This document shows positions 1 to 9,245 of a stretch of DNA of 64,000 nt, one piece after another; the first letter of the stretch is position 1, and each line of letters begins with the position of its first letter. The stretch spans positions 1 through 64,000 of the forward strand of contig NZ_JACXST010000001.1 in NCBI RefSeq assembly GCF_014850975.1, in the 5' to 3' direction. A model generated the notes under the pieces. The model was not told where the DNA came from, searched no databases, and saw only the letters and a program-made list of their open reading frames with translations. The translations under genes and the position numbers were made by a program. This DNA comes from Methylomonas fluvii. Lineage in GTDB: Bacteria > Pseudomonadota > Gammaproteobacteria > Methylococcales > Methylomonadaceae.

Positions 1-973
1 CAGACAAAGTATTTGACGTATTCAAGCTGATGATGAAACAAAATGATTACAGCATCAGCTTTGACACAAAACTCAACTTTCTAGAATCGAGGATTGTCAA
101 ACAGTTTGAACAGATTCAAATTGACAACAAGCATAATGACCAAACAGTTTCCTACCTGCCATTCTTGGATGAACTTTTCACCAAAGACATTGCTTTCCTT
201 GCAAAACACACGCATTACTTTACACAACATGCCAAACAGTTTTTAAGACTCTATCTTTTTCTCTACTGTGCGCAATTGGCCCTAAATTTAAATCCACACA
301 CATTTGAAACTCCTGTTTCTAGGCCACTGCACTTCATACTGAACTACGAAAAGCAAGCACTGAGCGTAAAAAACTCGTATATGAGGGGTATAGAACCCTG
401 TATGAACATGCAAAGTACATCTTTCCTTATCTCTCCTTCCTCGAAACATTGATGAAGATCACAGAGAATGAAAATCTCAGACTCTATGAACTACCAACGT
501 TGCTTGAGGATACTCAAGAGACGGTCGGCATACTACGAGAATTTGAGTCAAAATTTCGTTCAGTCCGCAAGCTAGAGGGAAATGTTCTAGAGCACACTGG
601 TACCAAAGAGGCGCTAGAAAGTTTACTAAACGCTGCCATGGAGCAGTTTCGAGACCAAAGTTCACGTAAAGATATCTTTGAAAATTACCGACGGGCATTC
701 GAACGTCAAGTAGCAGAGCCTTTCATCCAAGGGCGAGGAAGATTCGGGAAAGTGCTGGTGCTTGAGCAAGACACAATTTTGCTTCTAACCAACATTGCCA
801 TAGCCGAACAAAAACAGATGCGCTTTCAGGATCTGATGGTTCAATTCGAGAACAGAGGCGTGTACTTCGACCAACAATCACGTATGGCACTTATAGATCT
901 TTATGAACGCGTTGGCAACATCGATAGAAAAAGTGACAGCGGAGATGCAGTTTATGTCAAAACAACCCTTTAA
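1..973 (+). pseudogene. dptG: dptG, frameshifted and cut by the window edge
   Basis: The reading frame is open from the left edge of the window, so the N-terminus lies outside. The product resembles DptG, a component of the DptFGH restriction complex that attacks DNA lacking phosphorothioate modification. The frame runs to about position 350 and ends in an out-of-frame tail stopping at 452. The frame one base away continues with a DptG-like C-terminus ending in a GDAVYVKTTL motif at 973. Adding one A to the four-A run at 349-352 joins both frames into one smooth protein (NYEK-ASTERKKLVYEGYR). This is therefore a one-base deletion or a homopolymer sequencing error. The gene overlaps dptH by 20 bp. 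dptF is expected just upstream. Confidence 0.75.
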
Positions 974-3900
974 TGAATTGTTGATTCACAATCTTGTTGC
1001 GTGGCTAGATACATGTATACAGCCAGGGTACCGCTATCGCTTTTACTCGGATGACGAAGATCAACTGCGCGCCTTGTTAACCGCACTCAATGCTGCTAAC
1101 GCATCTGAACTCAGCTATTTAGGGACTACACTACCCTATATCGACGTCGCCGATACTCGACTTGTATATGTCAATGATGTCGAAGATGCCATGAATGAAC
1201 ATTTTATTTCAAATCTACGTGATGCAGTGTCACGTCCTGATGAGATCTTTTCCAACTGCGCGTTACTGGTCTTACACCAAAGCCGTCTCGATACGCTTCT
1301 TAACAGTGCGCATGATCTTGCTGCACCTGGCGCACCGCTTAATTCCCAAGATGTTGAAAAACAATTAGTAGCACTCTGTAAAACGACATCCAAGCCCAAG
1401 CTCTTTCAAGCACTACTTGATATGCAAACCAAGCAAATCGTGATGGAAAACCAGTCTGCCTTTGGTTATCAAGACATTTATGACTCCATTGCCAATGACC
1501 ATGTAGATTTCCAAAGCCTCAATCTCTTTGAAGACAAAGATCTTTATAAATTCGATGATCGTGACAAAATTCAAAAACGCATCGAAGAGAATCAAAAGCT
1601 CTACACGGACATTGAATATAACATTAGAAACTTTGCTAACGAACTACCCGAGCGTCTTCCCAAGTACTCCCCCGAATTCATCAAAGAGCGCCTAACGATT
1701 GATGAATGGGAGAACACCACCCTTCAGCAACTACAAAAAGAAATCGACAAGAATAAAGGCGAAGCTATTAGTTATGACACATCCGAGGCTATTACTACGG
1801 AGCCTTATTTCATGCGTGATGACAGCACAACAGCCGCTGGCCAACGCAATAAAAACATCATTCTTTTTGCTGAAGGCGATTACGCATCTTTGCTTTTCAA
1901 ATTCAAGGGTGACGGCCTTAAAATCGACAATTTTTCCATCATGGATAACCCTGAGCTTGCTAAGCAAGTCTCCATGACCTACATGCACCGCAAGCTTGAT
2001 ATTCAAGTCCCTTTTGACGGAAAACCTCTCTTTTTTAGAGTGAGGCTACAGACGACAAAATCAGCTGAGACACATTTCTTTAAAATCCTAATCCTCCTCA
2101 AAAACTCATTCGTTCTTGATGGCATCAAGAACTACTTTATTATCAAACCTAAAGATAAAGAGTTGCTACTCAAGCTTGATTCTTTCGATCTAAACTTTTC
2201 TTCGGAGCCAAATGGCCCAATCTATGAGCTGCCGGCAGATGCCGAACAAGCCAGTGTCATAGAATACCCTCGACTGAACATTTCGAAGTTTTACGATGCA
2301 CATGATGAAGTAAAATTTGCCATTACCAATGGCACCGATTCGTTGATGCTTGCTCTCGAAAACGAAAAAATTGAAGACAAGATTTCCCTGCCCCTGCTTT
2401 TCAATACACAGCGTTCCGACAGACTATTTACTCAAAGCGGCAATGCCGAGTACAACGAAGCTAAGAAAAAAGCTATCTTGGGCAACCGGGAGTTCTTGCT
2501 GGTTGGTGATCGCAATACCTATGTAGCATATGAGCATCAGCTTGTTACCCATCAAGCCTATCAGTTAACCTACGGCTCTCATGCACATTACACCAAACTA
2601 CAAAGTATTGATCAGAACATAGCCGCTTCTTACCATGCACTACTTAGCTATTTCCAGGCGAATAAGACCACCCCGTCACTATGCGCCTGGGATGAGGAAG
2701 TGTGCATGTTGGCTACAATGTTTGTAGGGCACTATTTGTCTTATGTCTCAAATATTGAAGAGGATCAGGCCCTTTCCACTGAACAAAAAACTCTGTTTGA
2801 ACTTGGGTTTGTTCGCGATAAAGGGAAAACGTACCTTTCTCCTTTTTCTCCACTTGTACTGGCTTATATACTCCACCTGGTCAAGCGTGCCTCAAACCCC
2901 GAAGATGACAGCTATCAGCACCTATTTGCCGTGACACTCAAACGGCTCAATGCAAAGGGTCTGTTCCCTTATCTGTTTATCAACAATGAAACCTATGCGT
3001 ACACACAAGTCATTGAAGAAGACCCATTTTGGCTTGAGTTTGTGCCCAATGAAGAGAATGAATATAGCTATGTTTCCAAGCTAACGGCTGAAAAGATCCG
3101 CGAGTTTAAAGAAGCATTTAGCGCCCTTTTTGACTTCCGCAATGAAGCTCCGCTCATCATTAACAGCATTAATAACGGTCGTAACGAAGAGATTTTTGAA
3201 GGCATCGTTCAGTTCTACAAGAACTCCTTTATCGAGCCAGTAAAAATGGTTGTCAACCTTTACGATGAGCACTTTGAAGAAACAGCATTTGACCGCTTCG
3301 CCGATATGGACTTTAACACGGACATCAAACTCAAATACCGTCTCAAAGAAGATGACGCTGACAGCATCATCGATGCCATGCGTACGCATATTACCTACAG
3401 CAAACATCTGACGAATGAAGCACAGAACTACTGCCACCTCTCTTTCTTTAAAAACAATGAGAAGGTCCAGATCCGTAACCGTAATGTCCATACCAAGCAG
3501 TCTGGTCTAGTTTACGAGGGGCTCATTTCTGGTGAGAGCTCTGAAAAGATCGACGAGCACTATTACAGCGGCTTTGGTTTGAAAAATGTCAATATTGAAG
3601 ATCTCGCTAACCTAAAACTGGCCAAAATCTACAATGCCATGCAGCGTCCCGTTTATGAATCCGGTTCGCCTTATGTCAAAGACAACACCATCGCACTTAT
3701 GATCAGCGATAACTTCAAGGCACTACTTGAAAAGTCCTACTCCAGTGCGTTATGGACGGTCATCATCGATCCGAAGGTCACGCTTGACTTCTTTGACAGC
3801 TACAAAGACCTCATCCTCATCCACTACTCTGACCAGTACAGTTCATCGGCCAGCTATGATGCCATTACCGTGACTGCCAAAAGCGATCTCTACTCAAGCA

Positions 3901-6023
3901 TTGTCGGTTCAAAAGACATCATTAGCGAGTTCAATGCCTTCAACGGCGAATGGCTCATTAAGATGATCACTGAACGTGAAATTATCAAAAAAGAGAAAAA
4001 CGGCATTATAGCTGCTTACAAGTACATCACTGCCTATCTCTCGTCGCCAAAGATCACTTGGGTACCTCTCTCTGTAGCCGAAATGATCCGCGTTTCAGGG
4101 AATGTTGGTCTTTCGATGAGCAAAAGTGACTTCTCCCGCTACAACGAAAGTATGAGCAATGACGCTTTAAAGCTCGGCCCCATCTCCGATGACATTTTAC
4201 TGGTTGGTTTCTGCGATGAAGGTGTGGTGCTGTATCCCGTTGAAGTAAAATCAGGCAGTGCTGATATGCAAAAAGCGATGCAACAAGCCCAAGCACTTAA
4301 GTCTTATTTCTATGACCATATTTTTAATGGAGATAATCTAAAAAGTAGACTACTCAAGGGACTTTTCATTCGCCAGGTTTTTATGCAGGTTGAGAAGTAC
4401 CAGCTTTACAACGTGTTTGATGCAAACTATTTTGATGACCTGTATGCAAAACGAGAACTGTTGCTCGAAGGCACTTATTCGCTTGTAGAGTTTGAGAACC
4501 ACAGTAAAGGTGCTGTGGTTGCTTTCTTGGATATTCAGTTAGATACTTCCATTAACATCAAAGAGAATATCCTTGAATGTAAGCTCCCCTACGACTTTTT
4601 AAGTGGCATGCTCCATACGCCATTTAATCATCTCAAAGAAAAGCTGCATAACGAAGAGTACGGAACGAAAAAATCCTACATGCTGGAAGAGGTGATATAC
4701 ACAGGAAGTACTAATGAAGTGGCCTTGCCGAAAGAAGCTTTAGAAATAGAGGTCATTGAAGATATTGAACCAACTGTTGCTGAAGAGTTACCTGAATCAA
4801 CCATTGTGCCGCCCATATCAACTGGCCCAATGTGCATTAAGTTTGGCTCCCACAGCCATACAAAGGAGGATATCCTCTGGTATCCAACAGACACATCCAA
4901 AACGTTTAATACTAACACGGGTATTATCGGTACTATGGGGACTGGGAAAACTCAATTTACCAAGTCATTGATTGCTCAAATGATTCAAACCTCTCAAGAT
5001 AATGTTAACTCCACCCCTATTGATATATTAATCTTTAACTACAAAGCGAAAGATTATTTGGATGAAAAATTTGTTGCGACAACAAATGCAAAAGCGTATG
5101 AACCCTATCATTTGCCTTTCAATCCTCTTTCTTTATTTGGCTCACGTCCATTGTTACCAGTCCATACTGCAAACCTTTTTAAAACAACACTTGCAAAAGC
5201 GTTTGGCTTAGGAACGGTACAACAATCAAATTTAAATCGTATTATTCTAGAAGCATACGAACGCCGCGGAATTACTAAAGCGGATAAATCCACCTGGACT
5301 AAACCAGCACCGACTATCAAAGATCTTTGGGAAGTCTATTCTAATGAAGAAAAGGTGGCGTTTGATTCTCTTTATGCCGCACTAGAAAAGCTTAATTCGT
5401 TTGAAATCTTTGAACCGGATCCAACTAAAACTATTCCATTGTTTGAAATGCTTAATGGTGTGACGGTTATTAATATTGCAGGTTATGATACGGACATTCA
5501 AAATCTTATTGTTGCAATAACATTAGATATTTTTTACTCGCAAATGCAAATTAAAGGCGCTTCAAAACAAAGAGATGGATACCGAGAAATCACAAAAATT
5601 ATTTTAGTGGATGAAGCTGACAACTTTATGTTTCAGGATTTCGAAAGTCTCAAAAAAATCCTCAAAGAAGGACGAGAGTTTGGGGTTGGTACAATTCTCT
5701 CTACCCAACTGCTTAGTCATTTTAAAACAGCCGAAAATGATTACGCAGATTATATTTTATCCTGGATAATTCATAAGGTTGATAAAATAAAATTCCAAGA
5801 TATAAATTCAGTTTTCAACGTTAGCAGTAAGCAAGAAGCAGAAAGTCTAATGGATCAAATAAGAACGTTGAATGAGCACTATAGTATTTATGTTGATGGC
5901 AATAAAAACAAGCTTTACATGCGGGATTACCCATTTTTTGAACTAATGGAAAAAAATAAACATGGATCGGTAGGTCTTATGAGACAGATACGAAAACTTG
6001 AAAAACATTACAGTGTTTTGTAG
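954..6023 (+). CDS. dptH: DptH, ATPase of Dpt restriction complex
   Basis: A very large protein (about 1689 residues) of the DptH family, the ATPase/helicase-like subunit of phosphorothioation-dependent restriction. A Walker A motif (GTMGTGKT) lies near residue 1330 and a Walker B motif (ILVDEADNF) near 1550, so the C-terminal third is a HerA/FtsK-like motor. Before it, residues 1079-1099 show a spaced D...EVK pattern like a PD-(D/E)XK nuclease core. I chose the ATG at 954 because GGAG lies 9 bases upstream and it gives the short overlap with dptG typical of coupled genes; an in-frame ATG at 903 would overlap dptG by 71 bp. The region is more AT-rich than the tra genes, which fits separate acquisition. 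The gene itself is intact, but the complex would fail if dptG is truly broken. Confidence 0.85.
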   Translation: MSKQPFNELLIHNLVAWLDTCIQPGYRYRFYSDDEDQLRALLTALNAANASELSYLGTTLPYIDVADTRLVYVNDVEDAMNEHFISNLRDAVSRPDEIFSNCALLVLHQSRLDTLLNSAHDLAAPGAPLNSQDVEKQLVALCKTTSKPKLFQALLDMQTKQIVMENQSAFGYQDIYDSIANDHVDFQSLNLFEDKDLYKFDDRDKIQKRIEENQKLYTDIEYNIRNFANELPERLPKYSPEFIKERLTIDEWENTTLQQLQKEIDKNKGEAISYDTSEAITTEPYFMRDDSTTAAGQRNKNIILFAEGDYASLLFKFKGDGLKIDNFSIMDNPELAKQVSMTYMHRKLDIQVPFDGKPLFFRVRLQTTKSAETHFFKILILLKNSFVLDGIKNYFIIKPKDKELLLKLDSFDLNFSSEPNGPIYELPADAEQASVIEYPRLNISKFYDAHDEVKFAITNGTDSLMLALENEKIEDKISLPLLFNTQRSDRLFTQSGNAEYNEAKKKAILGNREFLLVGDRNTYVAYEHQLVTHQAYQLTYGSHAHYTKLQSIDQNIAASYHALLSYFQANKTTPSLCAWDEEVCMLATMFVGHYLSYVSNIEEDQALSTEQKTLFELGFVRDKGKTYLSPFSPLVLAYILHLVKRASNPEDDSYQHLFAVTLKRLNAKGLFPYLFINNETYAYTQVIEEDPFWLEFVPNEENEYSYVSKLTAEKIREFKEAFSALFDFRNEAPLIINSINNGRNEEIFEGIVQFYKNSFIEPVKMVVNLYDEHFEETAFDRFADMDFNTDIKLKYRLKEDDADSIIDAMRTHITYSKHLTNEAQNYCHLSFFKNNEKVQIRNRNVHTKQSGLVYEGLISGESSEKIDEHYYSGFGLKNVNIEDLANLKLAKIYNAMQRPVYESGSPYVKDNTIALMISDNFKALLEKSYSSALWTVIIDPKVTLDFFDSYKDLILIHYSDQYSSSASYDAITVTAKSDLYSSIVGSKDIISEFNAFNGEWLIKMITEREIIKKEKNGIIAAYKYITAYLSSPKITWVPLSVAEMIRVSGNVGLSMSKSDFSRYNESMSNDALKLGPISDDILLVGFCDEGVVLYPVEVKSGSADMQKAMQQAQALKSYFYDHIFNGDNLKSRLLKGLFIRQVFMQVEKYQLYNVFDANYFDDLYAKRELLLEGTYSLVEFENHSKGAVVAFLDIQLDTSINIKENILECKLPYDFLSGMLHTPFNHLKEKLHNEEYGTKKSYMLEEVIYTGSTNEVALPKEALEIEVIEDIEPTVAEELPESTIVPPISTGPMCIKFGSHSHTKEDILWYPTDTSKTFNTNTGIIGTMGTGKTQFTKSLIAQMIQTSQDNVNSTPIDILIFNYKAKDYLDEKFVATTNAKAYEPYHLPFNPLSLFGSRPLLPVHTANLFKTTLAKAFGLGTVQQSNLNRIILEAYERRGITKADKSTWTKPAPTIKDLWEVYSNEEKVAFDSLYAALEKLNSFEIFEPDPTKTIPLFEMLNGVTVINIAGYDTDIQNLIVAITLDIFYSQMQIKGASKQRDGYREITKIILVDEADNFMFQDFESLKKILKEGREFGVGTILSTQLLSHFKTAENDYADYILSWIIHKVDKIKFQDINSVFNVSSKQEAESLMDQIRTLNEHYSIYVDGNKNKLYMRDYPFFELMEKNKHGSVGLMRQIRKLEKHYSVL

Positions 6024-6218
6024 ATTACATTAAGAATATGACTAAAATTCAAGACTTGGCTTTTTGTTAATATTTTGTTTTACATTTTTTAACGCTACGA
6101 CTGAACCGAATAACGAATTAGGATTGAGAACCGGCTGATGTTCAATGTGCCGAACCCTGCGTGTAAAAACTTGACATTATTGGTTACTACGGGAAATCGA
6201 GACGATCCGTATATTTTA

Positions 6219-8762
6219 TTAAAATAGGTCATCACAAAGAGAAATGGTACGTTTTTTTGGCATTTGTTTTCCCGAACCAATCCTGACCATATCAACATAC
6301 TTTCTTTTGTTTTCCGGTCCATAACTCACATGTATGGGCCGGTCAGTTCCATAAAAATAAAGGCGATCAAACGGCGTGTTTTCGGCGATCCAATCGGCGA
6401 CTTCGCGCATGTTTTCATCTTCGACGATAAAGTCAACCGCTGCGCCAAGCCTCGGGCAAATTACGTTTTTTTTAGTGTTCAGTTCGTGTGCGGCATGCTG
6501 ATCCAGTTTCGGTGCTACTCGCTTTTTAATGTGTTTGCCCAATTCATGTGAACAAAAACCGTAGGTAAGCCTGATCATGCCGAAATAGTCGATTACGGGG
6601 TCGAGTATATTAACCGCTAGATCGTATAGCGCATTATAACTATAGGCTTGTTTGGGGAGATTGAGTATACCCATAGCACGCTGAGTTTCCCCACATTCAA
6701 TGAGTTGCCTATAATTCAAATAGCTTCCACACGACTCATCGAGATCAGGTATTGAACGACTGCGAACCAGTTTAAAGCCATCAATTTCCCATCGAGCAAG
6801 GGCTAAAGTTTGCCGACACTCATCGGGTTTGGGGCCGTAACCACTCAATTCAAATAGGTTTAATGCTTGTAACTGCTCATCAAAATTTAGCTGCTCGGCG
6901 AAGTGCGGGAATTCCTCGCTAATATAGCGGGATTTTAAATACAGGTTAGTTGGTTCGAATGCGTCGCCGTACTCGTATAGATCGAAAGTTTGTTCTCGCA
7001 AATTGATTTTGACCCGCTCTAGCAAGCGCGGGATGGCTTGATTCTCAAAGTCGTCGTAGCGCATCAGGCTTAATTTGCCGGATTGGATATGGATTTTTAT
7101 TAAATCCGTTTGTTCGATATCGCCATATAAAATCGTGGCGCAGCCAATGTATATCCTCAGCAAAGCCGGCAGTTCCTGAACCATGCCGGTGTGCAGATGC
7201 AGAGCCTCGCCTTCATCCAGAAATCCTAGGCCTTGCTCTGTCGCGTGTTGACAGGCTTCGGCAATAAGCTCGGCATTGCTGATTTTGAATAAAATCGATC
7301 TGGCCGTTTCGATGGCATTTTGATAATCGCCGAAAAAGGTTTTAATGTCTCTTTGCAACCCCGCCTCTAAATGTTTATAGGGTTTACGTTTTGAAAAGGT
7401 CTGTAACGAGAAATAGGTGATTAAATCTTCGATTTTACTTTGCTGAGCCTGTTCAAACAGCGCTTCTTCATTGTTGTCTAGTGTGAAACGAATGACTTTG
7501 CTGATACTGCCAAAGGCTTCTGTGAGTTCAACTAGCGAATCGATTTCCGATTTGTCGGGCAGCCGGCCGAGTTCCAGAGTTTTCTTCCATACCGGGTCGA
7601 TAAGGTGTTTGTACGCCTGATACTTCTTCTCATTTCGAGATAGTTTTGGCTCAGAGGACGAAATAGGTCTATGCGAAAGGCGTAAAACATTGCGGTGGCT
7701 ACGTTGCCGCCCAAGCAGAAAGCGCTGTTCCGCATCTTGATTTTTAAATACAAAGAAGATGCCGGGGGCGACAGGGATAGCGTCCGTTTCCAAAGTATCC
7801 GTTAGAAATTCTTTAAGCTCGCTTTGGGTAAAGTATTTTTGGAAGGTATTGCGCTGTGTAATGACGCCATCGTTAAAAGCCTGGCCTTTAAATGCGTTCT
7901 GATTGAATAGCATGGATGAAACCACTAAGACCTGGTTAGCCAGGTTATATGCCCCTATCAATGCATCCAGTCTTTCCTGATAGTTTTCGATAACATTGAT
8001 CACAAAGCCCAAATTGACGATGTCGGCGACTTGTTTAGGCTGCTCTGGAACGTAATGTGGATCCCAGCCGGATACCGGAATGGCATTGTCTGATAAATTG
8101 CGAATGTCGTCGCCTTTGCCGCAACCGTAATCGAATACGGTTAATGAGCCGTCTAAAAATCCGTGACGTGCTAGGCATTGCATCGGCGCAGATAAATTAC
8201 TGCGGGAAAGCGCCGTGAGATGCCGGGCGATGCTTTTGCTTTCAGAGGATTCAACCGTCAGGCTATCGGTAGATTCATCGTTGCCAATCGGTACAAATTG
8301 GTTATCGATGATTTGAAAACCCTTATCGCGTATCAATGCATCCCAGGCTTGTTTGAAGCCAATCCTGATTGTATCGTCGAATAGACCCAATTGTTCGGCG
8401 GTCTCGGTTAATTGAGTAAATTGCAAATTGTTTGGCGCATCGCCACTAAGTAATAATTCCTTGCGATGTAAGATTGGCGGGTTTAACGATGTTTGATAGT
8501 TGCGCTTTTCGACTCTTTGCGTTGCCAGATCAATCCGAAAACTGGTCTCTAAGGCAGGGAATGGCTCTTCGAAGAAATTGGGGTACCAAAGCAAAGACAG
8601 TGATCTTGATTTGCCGTCATACTTGATGACGTTGTAATCAAGGCCGGGTTTTAAATGGGCCAAAATCTCGGCGGCTTTGACAATTTGTTGCATTTCGGAT
8701 TCTTGAGCGTCCGTCAGGCTGTAATGCCAATAAACGTGGTTGAGAACTTTTTTGCCGAGCAT
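6219..8762 (-). CDS. DNA phosphorothioation-associated putative methyltransferase
   Basis: An 847-residue protein resembling the family annotated as phosphorothioation-associated putative methyltransferase (TIGR04096-like). A class I SAM-binding motif (FDYGCGKGDD) sits near residue 210, followed by a GWDPHY strand and a LGFVINVIE segment typical of the Rossmann methyltransferase core. The long N- and C-terminal regions have no motif I can name. It converges on dptH with about 195 bp between them and belongs to the same Dnd/Dpt island. Its substrate is unknown; it may modify DNA or act in the Dnd pathway. The ATG at 8762 has no clear ribosome binding site. The dnd modification genes themselves are not in this window. 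Confidence 0.75.
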   Translation of the reverse strand: MLGKKVLNHVYWHYSLTDAQESEMQQIVKAAEILAHLKPGLDYNVIKYDGKSRSLSLLWYPNFFEEPFPALETSFRIDLATQRVEKRNYQTSLNPPILHRKELLLSGDAPNNLQFTQLTETAEQLGLFDDTIRIGFKQAWDALIRDKGFQIIDNQFVPIGNDESTDSLTVESSESKSIARHLTALSRSNLSAPMQCLARHGFLDGSLTVFDYGCGKGDDIRNLSDNAIPVSGWDPHYVPEQPKQVADIVNLGFVINVIENYQERLDALIGAYNLANQVLVVSSMLFNQNAFKGQAFNDGVITQRNTFQKYFTQSELKEFLTDTLETDAIPVAPGIFFVFKNQDAEQRFLLGRQRSHRNVLRLSHRPISSSEPKLSRNEKKYQAYKHLIDPVWKKTLELGRLPDKSEIDSLVELTEAFGSISKVIRFTLDNNEEALFEQAQQSKIEDLITYFSLQTFSKRKPYKHLEAGLQRDIKTFFGDYQNAIETARSILFKISNAELIAEACQHATEQGLGFLDEGEALHLHTGMVQELPALLRIYIGCATILYGDIEQTDLIKIHIQSGKLSLMRYDDFENQAIPRLLERVKINLREQTFDLYEYGDAFEPTNLYLKSRYISEEFPHFAEQLNFDEQLQALNLFELSGYGPKPDECRQTLALARWEIDGFKLVRSRSIPDLDESCGSYLNYRQLIECGETQRAMGILNLPKQAYSYNALYDLAVNILDPVIDYFGMIRLTYGFCSHELGKHIKKRVAPKLDQHAAHELNTKKNVICPRLGAAVDFIVEDENMREVADWIAENTPFDRLYFYGTDRPIHVSYGPENKRKYVDMVRIGSGKQMPKKRTISLCDDLF

Positions 8763-8960
8763 AGGGTTAATCCATATTTCTATTCATTTTTAGGATAGTT
8801 TGCTTATTCCGACATAATATTTACCTTTCCTTCTCATATGAAGATTACGTATTGTTGAAATATTGCTAAACGCTTTTTACTGTCAATCACCCTTGTCGCA
8901 ATATGATGTGTCGCTTATCGTATTCAAACAATTTTTTATTTTAAACCTGTACCTAAATTT

Positions 8961-9233
8961 ATGAACAAATCTGATCTCATCGACGCCATCGCCAGCCACG
9001 CCAACCTGACCAAAGCAGATGCCGGCCGAGCTTTGGATGGCATTACCAACTCCATCCAAACTGCACTGAAAGCCGGTGATTCCGTGGCGTTGGTGGGCTT
9101 CGGTACGTTTGAAGTGAAAGAACGTGCAGAGCGCGCCGGCCGCAATCCGCAAACCGGCGAAGCGATTACCATTGCTGCAGCAAAATTGCCATCCTTCAAA
9201 GCTGGCAAGGGCTTGAAAGACTCGGTTCAGTAA
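8961..9233 (+). CDS. hup: HU family DNA-binding protein
   Basis: A 90-residue histone-like protein beginning [11 protein letters not shown] and carrying the HU/IHF signature ([21 protein letters not shown]) in the DNA-binding arm. Full length for HU. HU bends and compacts DNA as a dimer and aids replication initiation and recombination. It has its own upstream region shared with the divergent methyltransferase gene and converges on the end of traN. A plasmid-borne HU may limit the fitness cost of the plasmid or assist its replication and transfer; that is inference. Confidence 0.93.
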   Translation: MNKSDLIDAIASHANLTKADAGRALDGITNSIQTALKAGDSVALVGFGTFEVKERAERAGRNPQTGEAITIAAAKLPSFKAGKGLKDSVQ

Positions 9234-9245
9234 CTTTTAGGCCGC

